DNA from: UBA7672 sp963738625 | GTDB lineage: Bacteria; Pseudomonadota; Alphaproteobacteria; Caulobacterales; Hyphomonadaceae | Direction of reading: 5' to 3' | Length of the DNA stretch: 64,000 nucleotides | Assembly: GCA_963738625.1 (NCBI GenBank) | Contig: CAVTXH010000003.1 | Location: 930,001 to 994,000 of the forward strand | In this document: positions 7,700-16,065 of the stretch, one piece after another | Position numbering within the stretch: the first letter of the stretch is position 1 | How the letters are laid out: the number at the start of each line of letters is the position of its first letter | The notes under the pieces: model-generated | What the model was told of the DNA's origin: nothing | The model's input: the letters and a program-made list of their open reading frames with translations, nothing else | Databases searched by the model: none | Translations under genes and position numbers: made by a program

Positions 7700-7969
7700 A
7701 TGCCACAAGAATTGACAACGCGCGCGGAGCGGATGCGGAGCGCTCTGGAGGCTGCTTTTTCACCTGGCCTGCTCGAGATAGTGGACGAGTCGCACCTGCA
7801 CCATGGACATGCTGGCGCAGCCCCCGGCGGCGAGACGCATTATTCGATCCGTATACGCGCGGAAAAATTCGCCGGACTCTCGCGGGTGGCGAAACACCGG
7901 CTGGTGAACGAGGCGCTGGCCTCCGAATTCGCCTCCGGCCTCCACGCGCTTTCGATCCAGGCGGACTAG
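7700..7969 (+). CDS. bolA: BolA family transcriptional/iron-sulfur regulator
   Basis: An 89-residue BolA-fold protein. The family signature HYSIRIRAEKFAGLSRVAKH and the C-terminal VNEALASEFASGLHALSIQA are both present, and the HLHHGH segment in the variable loop resembles histidine-bearing BolA loops that work with monothiol glutaredoxins. The ATG at 7700 is preferred, preceded by GGAG; a GTG eleven bases upstream is a possible alternative. bolA is divergent from the J-domain gene, as in other alphaproteobacteria, but the intergenic space is only 27 bases, so the promoters must lie inside the opposite genes. Confidence 0.93.
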   Translation: MPQELTTRAERMRSALEAAFSPGLLEIVDESHLHHGHAGAAPGGETHYSIRIRAEKFAGLSRVAKHRLVNEALASEFASGLHALSIQAD

Positions 7970-7996
7970 CCTGAGCTGAGCAGCCGGCAAGGCCCT

Positions 7997-9142
7997 TCAG
8001 GAAGCGAAACCCGCCTCTTTCGCGAGGAATTGCCGCAGGGGTGAAATGTCCGCGTCGCGCTGGATGTAGGCCTTCCCGATGCCCCTAGAGAGAATGAGGG
8101 TCAGCCTGCCGTTTCGGGCTTTCTTGTCGTGCGCCATGTGCGCGAGCAGGTCGTCCGCGACATAAGGGCCGCCGGCGAGGTCGCCGATCCGGGTGGCCAG
8201 GCCCAGCGCGTTGAGGAGGCGTTCCGCCCGCACCGCGTCCTGGCCGGGGCAGAGGCCCAGTTCGACCGAATAGCGCAGCGCCATCGCCATGCCGGCGCCG
8301 ACGCCTTCGCCGTGCAGCAGGGCCGGGCCGAAATTGTTGGCGCGCTCCAGCGCGTGTCCGAAAGTGTGGCCAAGGTTGAGCAGCGCGCGCTCGGCCTGTT
8401 CGGTTTCGTCGATCGCGACGATGCGCGCCTTGGAGGCGCACGAGACGCGAACGGCTTCGGCGAGCGCCGCCCTGTCGCCTTTGGCCAGCGCGGCGGCGTT
8501 GAGTTCGAGGAAGTCGAAGAATTCGGGATCGTCGATCAGCGCGTATTTCGCGACCTCCGCGAGACCCGCCGCGCGTTCGCGCGCGGGCAATGTGTCGAGC
8601 ACGTCGAGATCGGCGAGCACGAGGACCGGCTGGTGGAAGAGGCCGACCATGTTCTTGCCGGCGGCGGAGTTGATCGCGGTCTTGCCGCCGACCGAGGAAT
8701 CCACCTGGGCAAGCAGCGTCGTCGGAATCTGCACGAAGCGGGCGCCGCGTTTCAGCAGGCCCGCCGCCAGCCCGGTAAGATCGCCGATGACGCCGCCGCC
8801 GAAGGCGAGGATCAGATCGTCGCGCTCGGCGCCCTGCCCGATCAGTTGGGACAGCACATGGTCGAGCTGGCCGAACGATTTCGACGCTTCGCCCGGCGGC
8901 ACGGCGACCGTGACGAAGGAGAGCCCGGCTTTTTTCAGACCGTCGCCCAGAGCGGCGCCGTGGAGCTGCAGGACATTGGCGTCGGCGACGACAAAGACGC
9001 GGTCGCGGCCGGGCTTCGCCAGCGGGCGGATGAACTCGCCGGCGCGCGCGACAAGACCCTCGCCAATGAGAATGTCGTAGCCGCGCTCGCCGAGTTCGAC
9101 GCGCACTTTGGCCCGGACGCCATCGTTCTTGGGTTCAGCCAT
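7997..9142 (-). CDS. aroB: 3-dehydroquinate synthase
   Basis: A 381-residue enzyme of the shikimate pathway that converts DAHP to 3-dehydroquinate. It shows the NAD-binding GGGVIGDLTG, the phosphate/substrate region DSSVGGKTAIN and the zinc ligands in LAEVAKYALI (Glu), NLGHTFGHALE (His) and LLHGEGV (His). The start at 9142 overlaps the aroK stop by 8 bases, so the two genes are translationally coupled. A longer frame upstream lies inside aroK and is rejected. The C-terminus RGIGKAYIQRD is normal for the family. Confidence 0.97.
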   Translation of the reverse strand: MAEPKNDGVRAKVRVELGERGYDILIGEGLVARAGEFIRPLAKPGRDRVFVVADANVLQLHGAALGDGLKKAGLSFVTVAVPPGEASKSFGQLDHVLSQLIGQGAERDDLILAFGGGVIGDLTGLAAGLLKRGARFVQIPTTLLAQVDSSVGGKTAINSAAGKNMVGLFHQPVLVLADLDVLDTLPARERAAGLAEVAKYALIDDPEFFDFLELNAAALAKGDRAALAEAVRVSCASKARIVAIDETEQAERALLNLGHTFGHALERANNFGPALLHGEGVGAGMAMALRYSVELGLCPGQDAVRAERLLNALGLATRIGDLAGGPYVADDLLAHMAHDKKARNGRLTLILSRGIGKAYIQRDADISPLRQFLAKEAGFAS

Positions 9143-9695
9143 GAGCCACCAGTGCGTCGAGGATCGCCTTGACCGCGTCGGTCGACGGGCCGTCGCCGGA
9201 ATCGACGACGATGTCGGCCTCGGCATAGACCGGGGCGCGGGCGGCGTTGAGGTCCGCCAGCGCCTGTTTCGGGTTGTCGCGCTTGAGCAGCGGCCTTGTG
9301 TCGCGGCGGTTCACGCGCTTCCAGATCACGTCGAGATCGGCGCGCAGCCAGACCGTCGTCGCCTTCTGCTTCATCAGCGCGCGGGTTTCGGGATCCATAT
9401 AGGCGCCGCCGCCGGTCGCCAGCACGATAGGCGGGCCGTTGAGCAGGCGTTCGATCACCCGGCGCTCGCCGCGCCGGAACTCAGGCTCGCCCAGCCGGTC
9501 GAAGATTTCCTGCACCGAAAGCCCCGCCGCCTTTTCGATCTCCTCGTCGCTGTCGATGAAGGGCGAGCCCAGATGTTCGGCCAGTTTGCGTCCCACGGTG
9601 GACTTGCCGACGCCCATCAACCCCACGAGCGCCAGGGTCCGCGTGAGGCCGCCGCCCGGCTCCCCGCCTTCCGAAACGCCGCTGCGCGCAGACAT
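9135..9695 (-). CDS. aroK: Shikimate kinase
   Basis: A 186-residue kinase that phosphorylates shikimate at the 3-hydroxyl. Walker A is GLMGVGKST (residues 25-33), the shikimate-binding Asp is in DSDEEIEKAAG, FRRGERRVIE is the substrate Arg region, and GGGAY and RDTRPLLKRDN (lid Arg) follow. The ATG at 9695 is chosen because AGGACAAGG lies upstream and the extra residues of the longer frame are low-complexity. It overlaps aroB by 8 bases. The aroK-aroB order is standard in alphaproteobacteria, usually near xerD, which here lies 4 kb away on the other strand. Confidence 0.97.
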   Translation of the reverse strand: MSARSGVSEGGEPGGGLTRTLALVGLMGVGKSTVGRKLAEHLGSPFIDSDEEIEKAAGLSVQEIFDRLGEPEFRRGERRVIERLLNGPPIVLATGGGAYMDPETRALMKQKATTVWLRADLDVIWKRVNRRDTRPLLKRDNPKQALADLNAARAPVYAEADIVVDSGDGPSTDAVKAILDALVAHG

Positions 9696-9939
9696 AAACC
9701 TTGTCCTGATCCCTGTGCGGGGACCTTGCCCTGTTACACGAACCGCACGCTTATACCCGGCAAGGCTCAAGGGGCAATCTACAGGGCCGGTTCAGTGGCG
9801 GCAGGGCAACAGCCTTGCGCGCTGGACCCGCGTTAACGGCTCTGGTTTCATTCCTCCGGACAGCCGACAGCCTGCCGGCGCCAGCCGGAGGCGTAAGCCA
9901 ACCGGCGCGAGCCGGGGACGAGACAGTCGGAGAAGGACC
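9696..9939. promoter_or_regulatory. Divergent intergenic region between aroKB and the secreted-protein pair
   Basis: No gene is visible in these 244 bases. They must hold the promoters of aroK (leftward) and of the small membrane-protein gene at 9940 (rightward). The right half contains CCTCCGG and CCGGAGG as an inverted repeat and two near-identical direct units around CCGGCGCCAGCCGG and CCGGCGCGAGCCGG. I cannot assign -35/-10 boxes with confidence. Confidence 0.4.
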
Positions 9940-10128
9940 ATGGCGCGCGGTTACGGCAGTTATGGACGGCGGCGGAGCGGTCCGTCGATGAAGCTCATCG
10001 GCATTCTCGCCGCCGTGGGCCTCGTCGTCATCATCGGCGTGCTGTTCTGGGCGTCCGGCCAGGCGGAATCGCGCAAGCCTGTGCAGACCGAGATCCGCGT
10101 GGAGGCGACCAATGTCAGCCCGCACTAG
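9940..10128 (+). CDS. Small single-pass membrane protein
   Basis: A 62-residue protein. AGAAGGA lies upstream of the ATG at 9940. The N-terminus is basic and Gly/Tyr/Arg-rich (MARGYGSYGRRRSGPSMK), followed by one membrane segment, LIGILAAVGLVVIIGVLFWA, and a short polar tail (QAESRKPVQTEIRVEA). By the positive-inside rule the N-terminus should be cytoplasmic and the tail periplasmic. Its last codons overlap the start of the secreted-protein gene by 17 bases, so the two products are probably made together. I do not recognise a family. Confidence 0.75.
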   Translation: MARGYGSYGRRRSGPSMKLIGILAAVGLVVIIGVLFWASGQAESRKPVQTEIRVEATNVSPH

Positions 10129-11758
10129 CGCGGCGCTGTTCGCACTAGCGCTCGCATCGGCTGCACCTTCTACCGCACAAGTCGCATCCGCGCCGCTCGG
10201 CCAGCTCGACCCGTGGGGCGTCGGCTGGCTTGGGCGGAACGACGGACAGCTTCCGACCTCGATCTGGGCCAACACGTCCGAGGAGGCGCTGGGCCCGGTC
10301 TATGCCGAGCTGAAGCCGATGCAGCTTTCGCCGGCGGGACGCGCCGCGTTGCGCAGGCTGGCGCTCTCTTCGGCAAAAGGTCCGCCCGACGGCGCGGCGG
10401 GTCTGATCCCGGAACGGCTGCGCATCATCGAACAGCTGGGCGAGACCGAGCGCTCCATCGACCTGCGCAAGCGTTTCCCCGATACGGCGTGGGGCAAGCA
10501 GGCCGACCGCCTTGCGAGCCAGAACGAGCTGGCGCTCGACCGCGTCGACAGCGCGTGCGGCCGCATCGCCAACAAGCGCGGCGATGACGCCGACTGGATG
10601 CCGGTGCGCGCCTTCTGCTACGCCCTCGCCGGCGATTTCGATGCGGCCTCGCTTTCAGCCGAACACATCGAGCCGGACGAGACGAAGTCGGACGTCTGGC
10701 TGCTGGCCGCCATCGCGACCATGGAAGCGCCGGGCAAGACCAAGCCGGAAGGGCGCTATGGCTCGCCGTTCGAGGCGGCCGTCTCGATTGCGGCCAAGCT
10801 TTCAGCGCCCGCCAGCGCATTCGCATCGACGCCGCCGGATGTGGCCGCGGCGATCGTGCAGCATGCCTCGGCAAGCCCCGAGCAGAAGCGCGGGGCGCTG
10901 CGCGCCGCCGTGGACGGCGGGAGGGTGAAGCCGGCGGACGTGCTCGCCGTGCTCGCCGCAAAGGTTGCGGCGCCGGCCGCCAAGCCTGCAGGCCGCGTGG
11001 CCGCGCCCAAGGCCGACTTCGTCGCGCTGGCGCTGGCGGCGGCCGCGAGCGCCGAAGCGAAAGCCGCTGCGAAATCGACCGCATTTGCGGCCGCGCTCAA
11101 ATCCGCCGAAACGGCGAGCGATTTCAAGCTGACGGCCTATGCCCTGCTCGATGCGATCAAGGCGCTGCCGAAGAACGACGCCACCGCGCCTAATGCGGAG
11201 ACATTCGCGCGTGTCGCACTGCTGTCGGGCGACTTGAAGGCCGCGCAGGACTGGCGCAAGGCGATGGACGAGAAGGCCGACCCGTGGGCTGCGGCGCGCA
11301 TCGACCTGATGCTTTCATACGCGGGCGTCGACGCCGGCAAGGGCGGCGCCATTCTGGACCGGATGATCGCCGCCGTGCCGCCGCCTGAAACCGCCGCCAA
11401 GTCCGCGACGCCGGCGACGCGCCAGCTCGACCTGCGGCGCATCGAGAATACACGCGCGCTGTTCCTGCATGCCGGCGCAGGACGCGACCTTGCGCCAGGC
11501 CAGCGCGCGCTGCTGGCGACGCAGAAATCGGCCGGGCGCGGGGTATCGGATGCGGCGCTGACGCGGATCACGTCCGCCGCCGACCAGGACGCCGATGGCG
11601 AGGCGGCGCTGGCTTCGATCGCGCTTCTGGGGCCGGATGTCTCGGCCCTGTCCTTCGCGGGCCTTGCCGACATCCTCACGCAGATGCGCCGCGTCGGGCT
11701 GGATGCCGACGTCAACGCACTTGCGCTGGAGGCGTTGCAGGTCTGGAAGGCGCTCTAG
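10112..11758 (+). CDS. Large Ala-rich secreted protein of unknown function
   Basis: A 548-residue protein with a Sec signal peptide (MSARTSAALFALALASAAPS, cleavage likely near STAQVA). The mature N-terminal region contains DPWGVGWLGRNDGQLPTSIW. The rest is predicted to be alpha-helical and looks like a TPR/SEL1-type solenoid by composition (Ala/Lys/Asp rich), with no clear catalytic motif. It overlaps the small membrane protein upstream by 17 bases, so a periplasmic complex with that anchor is plausible. Its stop overlaps the convergent DUF899 gene stop by 4 bases. The family is not recognised. Confidence 0.75.
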   Translation: MSARTSAALFALALASAAPSTAQVASAPLGQLDPWGVGWLGRNDGQLPTSIWANTSEEALGPVYAELKPMQLSPAGRAALRRLALSSAKGPPDGAAGLIPERLRIIEQLGETERSIDLRKRFPDTAWGKQADRLASQNELALDRVDSACGRIANKRGDDADWMPVRAFCYALAGDFDAASLSAEHIEPDETKSDVWLLAAIATMEAPGKTKPEGRYGSPFEAAVSIAAKLSAPASAFASTPPDVAAAIVQHASASPEQKRGALRAAVDGGRVKPADVLAVLAAKVAAPAAKPAGRVAAPKADFVALALAAAASAEAKAAAKSTAFAAALKSAETASDFKLTAYALLDAIKALPKNDATAPNAETFARVALLSGDLKAAQDWRKAMDEKADPWAAARIDLMLSYAGVDAGKGGAILDRMIAAVPPPETAAKSATPATRQLDLRRIENTRALFLHAGAGRDLAPGQRALLATQKSAGRGVSDAALTRITSAADQDADGEAALASIALLGPDVSALSFAGLADILTQMRRVGLDADVNALALEALQVWKAL

Positions 11759-12477
11759 GCTTTCGCCGTTTCGTACTCGTCGTGATAGCGCACCCAGGCC
11801 ATTGTGAACGGCAATGAGTCCTCGTCACGGCCTTTGGGCGTGAGGTCGAGGAAGTTGTAGGCGCCGTTGATGAGGTCCTGTCCGCGGCCGAAACACGAAT
11901 ACGTGTGATAGACTGCACCTTCGGGCCCGCGCGCGAAGACGCTGACGCCCTGCAGCTCCGAGAGCGGTACTTTCGTCTTCGCGTAGTTGTAGACGGTCGT
12001 GCCGTCCGCCATCGCCTTGGGCTCGAACGAGACGTCGAAATCGAAGTTGAACGAGCTGTCCTGCGATGACAGCCATTTGAACTTCCATCCCATGCGCTCG
12101 GCGAACGCTTTCAGCTTGGAGCGCGGCGCACGCGAGACCGCCACGAAGGAGACGTCGCGCGCATTGAGGTGCGGGACGGCGCCGTCGAAATGGTCGGCCC
12201 AGAACGAGCAGCTCTTGCAGGGGTTCTCCCAGTCAGGCGCGAACATGAAGTGGTACACGATGAGCTGGCTGCGCCCGTCGAACAGGTCTTCGAGGCTCTG
12301 GCAGCCGCTGGGACCGTCGAAGACGTAGTCCTTGTCGATCTTCACCCAAGGCAGTTCGCGCCGCCGCTTGCTGAGCGCGTCGCGCTTCTTGGTGAAGTCC
12401 TTTTCGGCGGCGAGCAGATCGATGCGCTGCTTCAGCCATTCCTCGCGGGTCACGATCTTCGGATTGGTGTAGTTCAT
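11755..12477 (-). CDS. DUF899 family thioredoxin-like protein (long form)
   Basis: A 240-residue protein starting at 12477 after GGAGGCG. The N-terminus (VTREEWLKQRIDLLAAEKDF, then RRRELPWVKIDKDYVFDG) and the core FMFAPDWENPCKSCSFWADH, with a C-x-x-C pair, identify DUF899, a thioredoxin-like family. FARGPEGAVYHTYSCFGRGQ near the C-terminus is also typical. Catalytic function is not established for the family. The gene is divergent from the small membrane protein/ArsR/DUF899 group, and the region between them carries palindromes suited to ArsR binding, so the regulator may control both DUF899 genes. Confidence 0.9.
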   Translation of the reverse strand: MNYTNPKIVTREEWLKQRIDLLAAEKDFTKKRDALSKRRRELPWVKIDKDYVFDGPSGCQSLEDLFDGRSQLIVYHFMFAPDWENPCKSCSFWADHFDGAVPHLNARDVSFVAVSRAPRSKLKAFAERMGWKFKWLSSQDSSFNFDFDVSFEPKAMADGTTVYNYAKTKVPLSELQGVSVFARGPEGAVYHTYSCFGRGQDLINGAYNFLDLTPKGRDEDSLPFTMAWVRYHDEYETAKA

Positions 12478-12492
12478 CTGCGCCTCCAACAT

Positions 12493-12534
12493 TCAACAGT
12501 TATGTTGATAGTCCACATTATTGTTGACAGTCAA
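12493..12534. promoter_or_regulatory. Probable ArsR operator in the divergent DUF899 control region
   Basis: An AT-rich island in GC-rich DNA contains TCAAC-AGTTAT-GTTGA (12493-12508, perfect 5-bp arms) and TTGAC-A-GTCAA (12524-12534, perfect). A direct repeat is also visible: ATGTTGATAGTC (12502-12513) and TTGTTGACAGTC (12521-12532), 19 bases apart. It lies just upstream of the leftward DUF899 gene and about 350 bases before the arsR gene. ArsR-type dimers bind such short palindromes; that the local regulator binds here is inference. Confidence 0.55.
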
Positions 12535-12589
12535 GCGCCGTGTGGATAATTATCGGGGACGCGGGCGCCAGCCCGCAAAGGACGCGCGC

Positions 12590-12883
12590 ATGCTCTGCTG
12601 TCTGTTTGCCGCCCTGTCGGCCGGAAACCTCGCCGTCGTGGCGCGCACTGCCGGACGGCTGGCGGCTGAGCGCACGGGCGCAACGGTGATCGCGCTGGCC
12701 GCAGGCCTGGCGGGGCTCGCCGCGCTTTCGCCCTTCGCGATCGAACATGCCGGCCACTATGCGGACCGCGCTGCGGCGCATGAGCGCTCGATCCTCGCGG
12801 AAATCCTCGCCCAGCCGCTCTGCTCCGGAAAGACTCGCGCTAGCATCGTGGCGACACACTCAAACCAGCCGGCCACACGATGA
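12590..12883 (+). CDS. Putative small membrane protein upstream of arsR
   Basis: A possible 97-residue protein starting at the ATG at 12590, preceded by AAAGGA. The central part ATVIALAAGLAGLAALSPFA would form one membrane segment, with a weaker hydrophobic stretch at the N-terminus. The stop codon overlaps the arsR start as ATGA, the coupling seen between many genes here, which is the main argument that the frame is real. I do not recognise the protein, and the opposite strand is also partly open. Confidence 0.45.
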   Translation: MLCCLFAALSAGNLAVVARTAGRLAAERTGATVIALAAGLAGLAALSPFAIEHAGHYADRAAAHERSILAEILAQPLCSGKTRASIVATHSNQPATR

Positions 12884-13344
12884 CGCTTGCCCTCGTAAAA
12901 CCCGCCAAATCCGACGCCAAGTCCGACGCCAAGTCCGACGCCAAGTCAGGGCCGGAAGAGAATCTCGAACTCGACCGCGTCTTCTTCGCGCTCAGCGATC
13001 CGATACGCCGCGCGCTGCTGAAGCGTCTCGATGAAAGCCCGGCGCTTGTCTCCGAGCTTGCGGCGCCGTTCGACATGACGCTGCAGGGTGTTGCGCGCCA
13101 CATCCAGGTGCTCGTCCGCGCCGGGCTCGTGCAGCAGGAACGCACCGGACGCATCGCGCGCTGCCGCCTGGACGCCAGCCCGATGTATGAGGCCGCGCTC
13201 TGGCTCAACGGCTACACCAAATACTGGCAGGCGCAGTTCGACACGCTTGCCGCCATTCTCACCGATCTGCCGCCGGCCAGCCCGGCAAAGCCCGCCCGCA
13301 CGCGCACACGCGGCCCACATGCCCGGGGAAAGAAACGCAAATGA
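12880..13344 (+). CDS. ArsR family winged-helix regulator with SDAK-repeat N-terminus
   Basis: A 154-residue protein with the ArsR/SmtB winged helix: FALSDPIRRALLKRLDE, SELAAPFDMTLQGVARHIQV (recognition helix) and LVRAGLVQQERTGRIARCRL (wing). No metal-binding cysteines are visible in the alpha-3 or alpha-5 positions, so it belongs with the non-metal ArsR-like regulators found next to SRPBCC or DUF899 genes. The N-terminus carries a perfect tetrapeptide repeat (SDAK three times) encoded by a near-identical 12-bp tandem repeat at about 12910-12945. It overlaps the DUF899 gene downstream by 4 bases. Confidence 0.9.
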   Translation: MTLALVKPAKSDAKSDAKSDAKSGPEENLELDRVFFALSDPIRRALLKRLDESPALVSELAAPFDMTLQGVARHIQVLVRAGLVQQERTGRIARCRLDASPMYEAALWLNGYTKYWQAQFDTLAAILTDLPPASPAKPARTRTRGPHARGKKRK

Positions 13345-13916
13345 GCCATCTCAACAGTCCTCGCGTCCGCGAGCTGCAGCAGCGCCTGGTTGAAGTGCGC
13401 GGCGATCTTCAGGCCGCCATGTCGGAGGCGACGAAGCTGGAAGCTGCAGACCACACCTTCGCCACGCCCGATGGCGAGGTGAAGCTGAGCCAGCTGTTCG
13501 CCGGCCGCCGCGATCTTCTGGTGATTCATTCGATGGGGACGGGCTGCAGCTCCTGCACGATGTGGGCGGATGGCTTCAACGGCCTCTACCCTCACATCGC
13601 CAACCGCGCGGCGTTTGCGCTTTCCAGCCCGGACGCGCCGGACGTGCAGGCCGATTTCGCCTCCTCCCGCGGCTGGCGCTTCCGGATGGTAAGCGACACC
13701 GGCCGCTTGTTCGCGACGGCCATGGGCTTCGTCGATGACAGGGGCCGCACCATGCCCGGGGTTTCGGCCTTCCAGATGCGCAACGGCCGTATCCTGCGCA
13801 CCTCCGCCGCCATGTTCGAGCCGCAGGACGAGTACTGCGCCGTCTGGCGGCTGTTCGACCTGCTGGCCGACGGCGCCGGCGGCTGGCATCCGAAGACCAC
13901 CTACGCCGAGCCCTGA
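13341..13916 (+). CDS. DUF899 family thioredoxin-like protein (short form)
   Basis: A 191-residue DUF899 protein. The core VIHSMGTGCSSCTMWADGFN holds the C-x-x-C pair in the same context as the long-form protein encoded at 11755-12477. The N-terminus (RVRELQQRLVEVRGDL) is shorter, and the C-terminus FDLLADGAGGWHPKTTY differs. Its start overlaps the arsR stop by 4 bases, so the regulator and this protein are co-translated. The pairing suggests a redox or detoxification response controlled by the ArsR protein. The ligand is unknown. Confidence 0.88.
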   Translation: MSHLNSPRVRELQQRLVEVRGDLQAAMSEATKLEAADHTFATPDGEVKLSQLFAGRRDLLVIHSMGTGCSSCTMWADGFNGLYPHIANRAAFALSSPDAPDVQADFASSRGWRFRMVSDTGRLFATAMGFVDDRGRTMPGVSAFQMRNGRILRTSAAMFEPQDEYCAVWRLFDLLADGAGGWHPKTTYAEP

Positions 13917-13977
13917 GCGGCTGCGGATCACGGCCGAAACTAACTTCCCATAAACTTCCGTGGCCTTAGATCGGCGC

Positions 13978-14895
13978 ATGCTCGACACGCGCCGGATTGA
14001 AGCCTTTCTCGACACGCTCCGCGCCGAACGCGGCGCCGCTGACAACACGATCGAGGCCTACCGCCGCGATCTGGAGGACGCCTCCACCTTCCTGCGCGCC
14101 AATGGCGCGACGCTGGTCGATGCCGGCGAGCGCGACCTTTCGGCGTTCGTGCGCGACCTGCATGAGCGCAAGATGTCGCCCGCCACCGTCTCCCGGCGGC
14201 TTTCGGCGCTGCGGCGGTTTTTCCGCTTTCAGCTGGGCGACAATGAGCGGACGGACGACCCGACCTCGCGGCTCGACGGGCCGTCGTTCAACCGCGCGCC
14301 GCCGGATGTCCTCTCGCGCGAGGAAGTCGCGCGCCTGATCGATGCGGCGCAGGGGACGGAACCCACCGACATCCGCAATATCTGCCTGATCGAGTTGCTC
14401 TATGGCGCGGGGCTGCGCGCATCGGAATGCTGCGACCTGCCGTTGTCCTCGCTGCCGGCGCCCGGCACGTCGGTGCTGATCGTGCGCGGCAAGGGCGACA
14501 AGGAGCGTATCGCGCCGCTGGGCCAGCCTGCACTGAAGGCGCTCAAGGCTTGGATGGCGGTGCGCGAGCAGTTCCTGCCGAAGACGGCGATCCGTTCGAC
14601 GGCTCAGCGTTTCGTCTTCCCCTCGCGCGGCGGCGGCGGGCGTCTGACGCGCCGCCGTCTCGGCCAGATCCTCGAAGACCTCGCAATGAATGCCGGCATC
14701 GCCATGGAGCGCGTCACGCCGCACGCCCTGCGGCACGCCTTCGCCACTCACTTGCTCTCGGGCGGGGCCGACCTGCGCGCGGTTCAGCTGCTGCTCGGCC
14801 ACGCCGACATCTCGACGACACAGATCTACACCCACGTCGTCACCGACGAACTGCGCGACCTTCTGGAAGCCGCGCACCCGCTGGCGAGAGCGTAA
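13978..14895 (+). CDS. xerD: Site-specific tyrosine recombinase XerD
   Basis: About 305 residues when started at the ATG at 13978; a GTG 18 bases upstream is the alternative. It has the SAM-like N-terminal domain (FLDTLRAERGAADNTIEAYR) and a complete catalytic set: Arg in YGAGLRASE, Lys in GKGDKERI, His and Arg in HALRHAFATHLL, His in LLGHADIS and Tyr in TTQIYTHV. XerD-type recombinases resolve chromosome dimers at dif together with XerC and FtsK. It is a single gene 62 bases after the DUF899 gene. XerC cannot be fully excluded, but alphaproteobacterial xerD typically lies near aroK, as here. Confidence 0.9.
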   Translation: MLDTRRIEAFLDTLRAERGAADNTIEAYRRDLEDASTFLRANGATLVDAGERDLSAFVRDLHERKMSPATVSRRLSALRRFFRFQLGDNERTDDPTSRLDGPSFNRAPPDVLSREEVARLIDAAQGTEPTDIRNICLIELLYGAGLRASECCDLPLSSLPAPGTSVLIVRGKGDKERIAPLGQPALKALKAWMAVREQFLPKTAIRSTAQRFVFPSRGGGGRLTRRRLGQILEDLAMNAGIAMERVTPHALRHAFATHLLSGGADLRAVQLLLGHADISTTQIYTHVVTDELRDLLEAAHPLARA

Positions 14896-15001
14896 GCGGG
14901 CCCACACCCCGCGACGCGAATCCCCCGCGCTTTCAAGGGCGGAAGCCGCCACGCATCTGAAGTTTTCCTACACCCCCCGAACCGGGCGCATACTGCGCGC
15001 C

Positions 15002-15985
15002 ATGACGGTCGAGGTCGCATACATAGACGAGATCCCGGAGGGCGAAGGGCCTTACCAGCGCGGCCTGTGGGCCGAGGCGCGCCACTGGATCGAACAATGC
15101 CTCGCCGTCTTCGGCGAGCCGGCGCAGGTTGCCGCTGTCGGCCTCACGCGCCGCCTCGCGCTTCGCTACCGCAAATGGCTGTGGTGCATAGAGGGCGCGG
15201 TCCGCCGCCTCATCATCGCCGCCGCGCTCGTCATCGACCCCGCAAGCCTTGCCCGCGCGACGCCCCGGCTATCACAGCCCGGCGCCATGCCTGAACACGC
15301 GACACGCCGCGAACGCGGCGCAGCCTTTCGCATCTTCTCCATCGGCGGCCGCCGCGACCCGGACGCCTCCAACCCCGAAACAGGCCGCGCGAAGCCGCCG
15401 CCGCCGCCGCATCGGCACGTCCCTTTCCCGGCGGACGATCTCCTCGCCATCGGCAAAGCCGGCGCACGCACAGGCGGGCGCCGCAACGCATCGCCCCGCC
15501 GCCTCAATCCGCTCGACCGCCGCGGCCGCGCGTCGCGGTGCGATCCGGACTACTGCGAAGACCCAGGAGATGCGCAGGACGATTGGCAGAGCTTCTCCCT
15601 TTTCGGCCCCCGCACCCGCGACCGTGACGCTGCCGCCGCCATCCCTCCGCGCCGCGAGCCCGGCCATCGCGACACGACATCGCCCTACGGCTTCCCACCC
15701 GGTCTTCCCGAATGGCGCCGCATCGACGAGGAGTGGGCGCGCGTCATTCCCGCTCCCGATCTCGGCGCGCGCATCGCCGCTCTCTGCCGCGTCATGGAAA
15801 ACCCCGCGCGCAGCATCACGCGCCTCGCGCACCTCATCGAACGGCGCCGCAGGCTGGCGCAACGGCTCGCGGCCATCCCGGCCCCCGTTCTGCGAAAGCC
15901 GCGGCGAGACCCGACTCCCGACCCGCCCTGCCAGGACCTGCTGGCGCGAAGTGACGCCGCCATCCCGCGGCCCGACACGAGTTGA
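15002..15985 (+). CDS. Hypothetical Pro/Arg-rich protein with conserved-looking termini
   Basis: A 327-residue protein starting at the ATG at 15002. The N-terminal part contains PYQRGLWAEARHWIEQCLAV and a hydrophobic run RRLIIAAALVIDPASLARA. A long low-complexity centre rich in Pro, Arg and Asp follows, then an ordered C-terminal region, FPPGLPEWRRIDEEWARVIP and IAALCRVMENPARSITRLAH, ending in an Arg-rich tail. I do not recognise the family. It sits between xerD and mnmC in the same direction. Overlapping frames are also open, but this one has the best-structured termini. Confidence 0.6.
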   Translation: MTVEVAYIDEIPEGEGPYQRGLWAEARHWIEQCLAVFGEPAQVAAVGLTRRLALRYRKWLWCIEGAVRRLIIAAALVIDPASLARATPRLSQPGAMPEHATRRERGAAFRIFSIGGRRDPDASNPETGRAKPPPPPHRHVPFPADDLLAIGKAGARTGGRRNASPRRLNPLDRRGRASRCDPDYCEDPGDAQDDWQSFSLFGPRTRDRDAAAAIPPRREPGHRDTTSPYGFPPGLPEWRRIDEEWARVIPAPDLGARIAALCRVMENPARSITRLAHLIERRRRLAQRLAAIPAPVLRKPRRDPTPDPPCQDLLARSDAAIPRPDTS

Positions 15986-16065
15986 AGGCCCCTGCTCGAT
16001 CCGCCCGCCTCGCCGGCCCCGCCGGCGAGATCGCGAACCCATGCCTGCCATGCTAGATGCGCCCC

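Noticed and set aside
12905..12948. CRISPR-like short repeats
   Set aside because: The units are contiguous 12-bp coding repeats without spacers; no CRISPR array or cas gene is present in the window.
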